NCBI GenBank assembly: GCA_039619475.1
Contig: CM077116.1
Span: 304,332,464 to 304,396,463, forward strand
Length of the DNA: 64,000 nt
Source: Icerya purchasi
Lineage: Eukaryota > Arthropoda > Insecta > Hemiptera > Monophlebidae
Reading direction: 5' to 3'
Shown: positions 57,615 through 64,000 of the stretch, in pieces
Layout: each line of letters begins with the position of its first letter
How positions within the stretch are numbered: the first letter of the stretch is position 1
The notes under the pieces: model-generated
Told to the model about the DNA's origin: nothing
The model's input: the letters and a program-made list of their open reading frames with translations, nothing else
Database searches by the model: none
Program-made: the position numbers and the translations under genes

Positions 57615-58890
57615 CAAAGAACAGAATTTCTGTCTTTAGGATATATTTTCCGTGACCTCTATCAATGTTTTTGTCTAAGTTCAATCCTTTTTAATATCTA
57701 TACTCTCGGTCTGCCCCTTTATCTACTCGTTTGTTAATACCGTTTTCTGCTGACGATATTTTATTTTCTCAATCTCACCCGTGTCAATGGTGAACTGAAT
57801 TACTCTCTTAATATTCTCAAATCACCTCTTTCAGATATGCACTTATGATGTCTGCATCGAAATATGCGTGTATGGTCTATAATTTTCGTCCACATAATCC
57901 TTCTGCAATCAGTATCTCTCGGAATCAACTATCGATCACATTAGTCAACTCCTTTGGCTATCTTGGTGGAAACGTTGGCAGTCCATTAATTTTCCATGAT
58001 CACATTATTTATTTTATATACATTTTGTCTCAAAAGAACGAATTTGTTAAAAGCTCTGGCGGTGACCTAAGTATTCTTTTTATTTTCTACAAGTCAATCG
58101 TGTCAACCTTGACCGAATTCAAAACTGTTGTTTTTACCGGTCTGTTGATGCCTCAAGGTCTCTTGAATTCCTGCAGTGTACTTCAAATCTAGCATATCTC
58201 TTCTTATAGTTTCGTAGATCTCATCTTGGGGATTGCTTTATTCCTATCAATTCTTCCAAACTCATTCCATCTTATCATTCCATTTTGAAAAATTGTCATT
58301 TCTCTTACTAAAGAATTCCTACTCTTTCTCGTGTCTCTAAACGTCTTTGTCAGTTTTCCCCTTAATTTTTTAAATTAATAAACTCCCTTCTTTTACATTT
58401 TGTTTCTAAGATTTTCTACATGGCACGTTCTGCCTCTGTTAACTGCTTATTTATAAATAAATATTCAACCCACAATATCATCGTTTTGTCACAACAAGTT
58501 CACTTTAAAATAAGGGCTGAGGTTTACTCCTTCTTTTCCTATTTTTTAATCCATACTACTTTCATCATCAAATGCAACCTTACTTTGTTTCAGTTGCGTC
58601 ATCATTTTTCCATATTAGCCATCGTCTCTAATTACACCTTTCCTTCCTCTACTCACCATTCTTACATCTTCCTATTGCATGTCCTGCAGATCATATTACA
58701 TTTGCAACATCGACTAGATTCTTTTCGAGTGATTCACTTTGTTTCAAGAATGCTTAATTCTTTATTCCTATCTCCTAAGTTTGAGTCGTCCTACTCCTTA
58801 TTGTGCGACATACAACCTTGCTCTTGCCTCATTAGCTGTTATTCTTTTGTCGACCATCTTCATTTTCTCTATTTTTATATGTATATTAAA
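57615..58890 (+). pseudogene. LINE family B-like copy: RT palm to C-terminus
   Basis: In order on +: LSSILFNIYTLGLP (RT 'SVLSPxLFNIY' block, about 57672), FSADDILFSQSHPC with the catalytic Asp pair (about 57743), and SKYACMVYNFRPHNPSA then VNSFGYLGG (thumb, 57845-58000). Near 58720-58830 a C-terminal piece reads RPTPYCATYN, matching LPTPYCASHI of the copy at 51010. Several stops and frameshifts occur, and no poly(A) tail was seen. This is the longest family B body in the window. Confidence 0.6.
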
Positions 58891-58925
58891 ATATAAATAT
58901 TTTTCTCATTTTTAATGCTTTATAT

Positions 58926-58950
58926 TATATATATATATATATATATATTA
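58926..58950. repeat. (TA)n microsatellite
   Basis: About 12 TA units after the LINE relic. Confidence 0.9.
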
Positions 58951-59319
58951 ATACTGCTATAATCTTTGACATCTTCTTACTAAAAAATAGATCTTAACGT
59001 AGCCCAAATTTCTGTAGTAACCCGTCTGTAGAATTGTAATAAAAAAAAAGTAAATAATAATAATAATAATAATTTAATAAAAGCTGCCGCTTAAAAAGTT
59101 CAAATAAATCTAAACGTTACCTCGGATTAACAGAACCAACTTAATAATGTGAACTACTACTTTAAATTAAGTGGAATTACAAAAAAGCGAAATAAATTAC
59201 AAAAAAAGAAATTACCACAGATTTCAGCACGACTTTGACTGCTCAAGTATACCTACATTTTAGGTTGTATTTTAAACACGATTTAATTATTGATTCAATT
59301 AAAATACTAAAAAAACAGA

Positions 59320-59995
59320 ATCTTCTTCTTCTTCTTTACATTATCTCCGGTTGAAGTTTGGTGATCAATGTGGCTAGACTTTATATCGGCCGCTGCTTGC
59401 AATAACTCCAATGATGTTGCACCATCGCTGCATGTCATCCTGCCACGATAATTTTCTTCTACCTCTGCTTCTTTTCCCAGCAGCTCTAAGCACAGTTTGC
59501 AGGCTTCTATACTTTTCATTGTGCTTAATGTGGCTGTAGTATTTGATTTTTCTTTCTTGCACAGTTAATAATAATTCTCTTTCCTCAGCCATTCCGTTCA
59601 TTCTTTGTTAGTTATTCGTTCTGTCTATAATATCTTTAACATACGTCGGTAAATATACATTTCAAACGCTTGTAATCTTTTTTCAAGCCGTTTTGACAGT
59701 GTCCAACTCTCAGCACCGAATAAAAATCCTGAGAAGACATAGCATCGGACTAATCGCATACTTAAATTTAGGCTAATATCCTTTCTAGTTACCAGACTCT
59801 TCACAGTATTAAATATACCTCTAGCTTTCTCGATCCTTATTTCAATGCTCCGATCTGCTTCCTCATGAAGTCATGGTATAGAAACCTACTAAACTCTTTT
59901 CACCTTCTCGGATCCAAAGTAAATTTTACCAGTTATTGCACTATCATCAGTTCTTTTCTTGTGTATAACCATCCACTTTGTTTTGGTGGCATTTA
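59320..59995 (-). pseudogene. LINE 3'-end relic, minus strand
   Basis: On - from 59990: NATKTKWMVIHKKRTDDSAI, then KIYFGSEKVKRV, then EADRSIEIRIEKARGIFNTV. Next come MRLVRCYVFSGFLFGAESWT with LSKRLEKRLQAFEMYIYRRM, then MAEERELLLTVQERKIKYYS and GKRSRGRRKLSWQDDMQRW. The thumb 'RIxxAxxxFxxxxxLxxxxxxSxxxxxRLxxCYVxSxxLYGxExWTL' and the end 'GRRxxSWxxD' are typical of LINE ORF2 C-termini without RNase H. Only short interruptions occur. Confidence 0.75.
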
Positions 59996-60110
59996 CAAAG
60001 TGGATGGTTATAGACAAGAAAAGAATTGATGCTAGTGCAACAGCTGGTCAAATTTACATTGGATCCGAGAAGTTGGAAAGAGTCAGTGAGTTTCTATAAA
60101 AGAATACGAC
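59996..60110 (+). pseudogene. Inverted second fragment of the same LINE
   Basis: The + strand reads KWMVIDKKRIDASATAGQIY, then GSEKLERVSEFLY, the same segment as on the - strand just to the left. The pair forms an inverted repeat (ACAAAGTGGATGGTTATA and its complement) around a centre of about 14 bases near 59995. A 5' inversion during retrotransposition, or two head-to-head insertions, would explain it. Confidence 0.75.
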
Positions 60111-60114
60111 TCGT

Positions 60115-61225
60115 AAATAATTAAAAATGACTTGCCTGCCTAAATCACATCCAGGAATCAATCTATTTTATTCCGAAAAGTTGTATTCAATATGTATTTG
60201 AAACGCTATTTTTCCTTGAATAGAAATGTGTTTGTTTACGCGGCGATTTCGAATTTCTGTATCTTCTGTATTCGTAAATATTTAACGAATCCCAAAATAG
60301 GTCGATTATATGCTTACAATATTATATTAATTTATCTGTTAAAGATATAATTTATGTAAATTTTAATAATTATAGAAATTTCTGGACAGTGTTTCAATTA
60401 TTCGTTTTCATCAATATTTTTTTCTTATGAAATTAATGCGATTTGTAATATAAAGGTTTCAAAATAGACCGGTTTTATTTGTAAATAAATCTATACCTGT
60501 TCGTTAAAATTATTGCAACGAAGTTCTTATACGTGGCTTGCCGGTAGGAGTAAACCGGCAGAAAAGGCGAGATAACGAAAATCCCGTTATACATCGTCCG
60601 AGTGTCTTTCACTCTGTCCCTTTCTGTTATATACGGGTGTGCGTGTGTGTATGTGCGCGCGAGCAAGCGAGTATCGAGATTTGCGCAGCAAGCTGTATAA
60701 GCTCAATTCTAAACACGTGTACATTTTATTGAATTTGAAAATTGGCGCGGTTTTTTTGTGCAACGTTACCGCACTTTGACGAGTCTGATGATTTATTTGT
60801 TGTTTTTGTTTTAATTAATTTATACGGGATTTATACATTATGTGTCATTTTTTATCGTGTACTTTATGAATGACTTTATACTTGTCTATATCTACCAAAA
60901 AGTGAACCTCTAGACACCACTTCTTTTTTATATACTTGTTTTCGTTTGCTAACCAGGTAATTATTTATTTCATATTTAATTATTTTATTACTCTATTACA
61001 ATGAAAAAATCAACTTGATTTCAATAAAAATGTGTAGCTAGTTCAAAAATAAAAAGGAGAGAAAGTGTATTTGGAGTGTTCAGTATGTGGTTGCTGCCTA
61101 GCTGGCTCAAAAGACTTTTATCAAAAATTTGCCTTACAGCCCTGTCAGATTTTATTCACCGAAGTCGAAACAACGTATATACCCGCGCGCACACAAATAC
61201 ACACATGGTATATATTATATATGTT
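60115..61225. other. Intronic stretch without recognised genes
   Basis: AT-rich, with a short GTGTGCGTGTGTG tract near 60640. Confidence 0.55.

Positions 61226-61230
<5 letters not shown>

Positions 61231-61279
<49 letters not shown>
61231..61279. repeat. (TA)n microsatellite
   Basis: About 22 TA units, with GT-rich flanks on both sides. Confidence 0.95.
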
Positions 61280-61283
<4 letters not shown>

Positions 61284-61284
61284 G

Positions 61285-62560
61285 TGTGTATGTTAGTGTG
61301 TGAATTGTATATAACTAAAACCATCCATCGTGCTTATGTATATGCATGAGCGAATTTAGCTTCCAAATGAATGAGTCCGATTTTGGTAGATATTTTATCG
61401 CTATGAAGTTGAAGTTTACGACTAACATATCTGTCATAAATTATAGTAGTAATAACGTTATAATGGCTATTTTACTAGATGTTATCATTCGAATGTAAGG
61501 ATACTACGTTAGGTCACATCTTCATTAACAGTGCGAAGAAAATGTTTATGTGTATTTGCGTGTCTACAATCGTTTTTTTTTTGTTTTTTTTTGATAAAAT
61601 ACATATTTTTACGATTTTCGAAGTAGTGTGGGGTATCCCTCAATGATTTTAGAAGTCAGTAAAAACACTTTTTTTACATGATGTAATAAATGTATAGGAA
61701 GATGCTTTTGCAAAAGCGGACATTAAAAAACTCTAGATTCATCAGAAACTTGAAGAACTGAAAAAAAATTTGTAATTACACAAAGGGGTAATTTACTTTA
61801 TTACATTGGGGGGAATAAAATAAGACAAAAAAGATAAAATAATGGAAATTAAAACAATTACTCATAGGCTGGCAATTTTAAAAATAAACATAACACTCAA
61901 ATAACCTGTATTGAAGTATATACATGCGTCAACCTCCTCAACCGAAGAAAAACAAACAGAATAGTTTACGAATAATAATTTAATATTAATAAATATCCAA
62001 GCCGGACAAAGAAAGAAGAGAGGAAAAGGTACAAATTTTGGTTACGGAAAACGTAGTGAAAGAAAGATTGCAAGTTAGTCTGATTTCGTTAACAATTTAA
62101 TTTCAAAGAGATAATACAATAAGTGATGTGTAATGTGAAAGAATATAAATAGACTGAACGGTACCTCCAGTTCCACTTCGATTCCTTCTTTACTTATAAA
62201 TGGGACGCTGGTGACAGATGAGTCTGAGGTGTGTTTTTGCGCTCCACTTCACACATGTTTCCGTGTCTGACTCGTACAGTCATGATTTTCTTATGTAAAA
62301 AGCACCAGTGCAAAGAGAACTGATATCTTTCCTTTCCAAGAAAGATGAAGCGTTTAACCTTCCATTCTCAATAGATGAACTGAACTTCCAACGAAATAAG
62401 AAACACCGTCTGAGAGCGGATTAAATTCGTCCGTTCATGTTGAAACATCTTATTTCCTACTGTATATTTATAGTCGAATCTGGTCCTTACCATCCATCCC
62501 TAGCTCTCGGAAAGCCCGCTTATATATTGATGATTTTAATATATCCCTTCCTTCTAACCT
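61285..62560. other. Intronic AT-rich stretch, nothing recognised
   Basis: No element termini or coding motifs were seen. Confidence 0.5.
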
Positions 62561-62569
62561 TCTGTCCAA

Positions 62570-62835
62570 TCATCATCATCATCATCATCTGAGCTCGATT
62601 TCGAGCATCGTGACTGCCTATTTGTACATTAGCAGTACAGAATAGGCAGCGCCCATGGCATATATGCAACGCGAGTGTATGCACGCAAGACTCTACATTC
62701 GGAACTGATTGGTAATCGTTTGATTTATCGATATACAAGTATAGTCCTATTTATGTCTGCTGTGTGTACTGAACTAGCGCGCATATGATGGTATGCATGT
62801 TTGCCATTGCCTTCCACGTGATTATTAGCGAGTAT
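62570..62835 (-). repeat. SINE-2, copy 2, with ATC microsatellite tail
   Basis: On the - strand it shares AAGGCAATGGCAAACATGC, GCGCGCTAGTTCAGTA, ATAAATCAAAC and AATGTAGAGTCT with the copy at 50505-50762. It then continues into a perfect hairpin segment (CTGCCTATT ... AATAGGCAG, 62613-62648) and a GAT repeat (62569-62590 on + as CAT). The tRNA-like head is missing, so it is 5'-truncated. Confidence 0.65.
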
Positions 62836-62919
62836 TTAATCGACCGAATATTCACCTCACTTGGATTGGCCATAAGACATGACGGATTACATAGAGATAT
62901 GTTAAAATTTAAGGGAAAC

Positions 62920-64000
62920 CAACTGTGGAAGATCTAGGAATTTTAGCTGTAACGTTCCTATTAAAAGGCACTCGATTAAACAGTTATATATTGAACTAAA
63001 AAGAACTGCGACGATCGAAAATACCGGAATAAATATTATCACGGAACGCTTGCTTATTTTATGAGTTTGCTTTATTATTATGGGATGTTCTTTTTTTTTT
63101 CTCCTAAAGTACCACCGACTTGATTTTAAAATATTCCACAGTTGTTCCGCATCACTATATTCGTTGTTTTCTCGACTAGCAACAAGACGACTGTCGCAGC
63201 CTTCTCGATGTCGATAGCTGCTACTTAATATACCTCGACGTTATCGAGAGATCGCGGAAAATCAAACGAAATATTTTGACTGCCGAAAGGAAAGATGCAC
63301 TTCACGCAAAAACCCAGCGCAAACCGCTACTTATTCGCCCTGTTGCGGACGCTGTTATAACTATCACCCTGTTGTCGTTGTAATGGACTTTTTAATTTTC
63401 ATCTTATCTAATTAACATTTCGAGCAATGCAATTTCGGTTAATACTGTCATCGCACTAGCTGCATCCGAGCATGCACAAAAGGGAAATAACCTTTATCGG
63501 CGAATGCGAGTTGGCTGACGTTTAATTAATATAACCGTTCGCGTATGAAAATCATTTCCACACCGGCATTTTCCGCGGGGTCGCTCCTCAAAACACGTTC
63601 GCACATTATTCGCGCACGGGAACGCGAATTACTTCGGAAGATAGAAGCCATCGCAATGATGGTAGTAATTATCGCGCACATATTCGCACCATCACCGGTG
63701 GTTATTATATTCGGACGATGATTCGTCGTCTGAACTTCACCAGTAAGGCCTCCGGAAATTTTCAGCCGGGTTTGCGGCGACGGGAGGCGGCAAATTAATT
63801 TACATTTTAAAGGAAATCGAGTGGTTAATTATTATTTTCGTTTGCCCGTGCCACGCGCGTCGCCGCCATCGCTCGACGACATCCTTCGCTTTCTCATTTT
63901 CATCTTTTTCCAACCGGCTAATTGGCCGTTTTAGCGATTTCCTTAATTCAGTCGTCTAGCCGTTAAACATCCTCCCTTACGACGTCTACTACGACGAAAA
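62920..64000. other. CpG-richer non-repetitive block, candidate conserved enhancer DNA
   Basis: Composition is clearly less AT-rich than the rest, especially 63540-64000. No repeats or coding frames occur. TAATTA-type cores (GTTTAATTAATATAAC near 63520, GGCTAATTGG near 63918) suggest homeodomain binding. It continues to the window edge. Confidence 0.35.

Larger units (their letters stand above)
35544..64000 (+). other. Intron following Ig1, at least 28.4 kb, continues past the window
   Basis: Starts with the donor GTGAGT. In Dscam genes the next exon would encode the first half of Ig2, which in insect Dscam1 is the alternative exon 4 cluster. I found no such exon on the + strand in this window. 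The stretch holds mobile-element relics and candidate regulatory blocks. Confidence 0.7.

Overview
This is AT-rich arthropod DNA, most likely from an insect. The order cannot be fixed from the sequence alone. The only host coding sequence I can support is two + strand exons of a Dscam-family immunoglobulin cell-adhesion gene, at 20-133 and 35364-35543. Each begins after a consensus acceptor, ends at a consensus donor, and is in the same phase. Joined, they encode one complete Ig domain that resembles Ig1 of insect Dscam. The exons are separated by an intron of about 35.2 kb, and at least 28.4 kb of the next intron fills the rest of the window.

The introns are a graveyard of mobile elements. 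The best preserved is a nearly full-length I-group-like LINE on the - strand (about 12377-17748). It has an ORF1 with a CCHC knuckle, and an ORF2 with an AP endonuclease, a reverse transcriptase with FADD, an RNase H and a C-terminal zinc motif. ORF2 is broken once, near 13705. A divergent inverted repeat with a 30-bp perfect core flanks this LINE. At least ten further LINE fragments occur on both strands. Several share a 3' tail and a C-terminal domain and form one family, called family B here.

DNA transposon remains include a pogo/Tigger-like MITE with TA duplication (6181-6558), a second pogo-like MITE (52424-52768) and two copies of a hAT-like MITE, one with an 8-bp duplication (35597-35890). 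There is also a MITE with 35-bp inverted termini (28325-28563), mariner transposase pieces (19280-19830 minus, 27230-27420 plus), and two remains of a transposon whose protein starts with a DUF4817-like helix-turn-helix (27500-28105 and 52780-53570). Two tRNA-derived SINE families are present; one copy has been split by a family B LINE 3' end.

Near the left end (2162-3890) are broken pieces of genes typical of large or selfish DNA elements: an XPG/FEN-like protein fragment, and a possible protein-primed DNA polymerase (Polinton/Maverick-type) fragment. Several CpG-richer stretches without recognisable repeats (31290-31850, 32750-33050, 44050-45200, 54000-55130, 62920-64000) are the best candidates for conserved regulatory DNA in the Dscam introns. 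I found no operon-like system, no CRISPR array, no intact tRNA or rRNA gene, and no convincing new multi-gene system.
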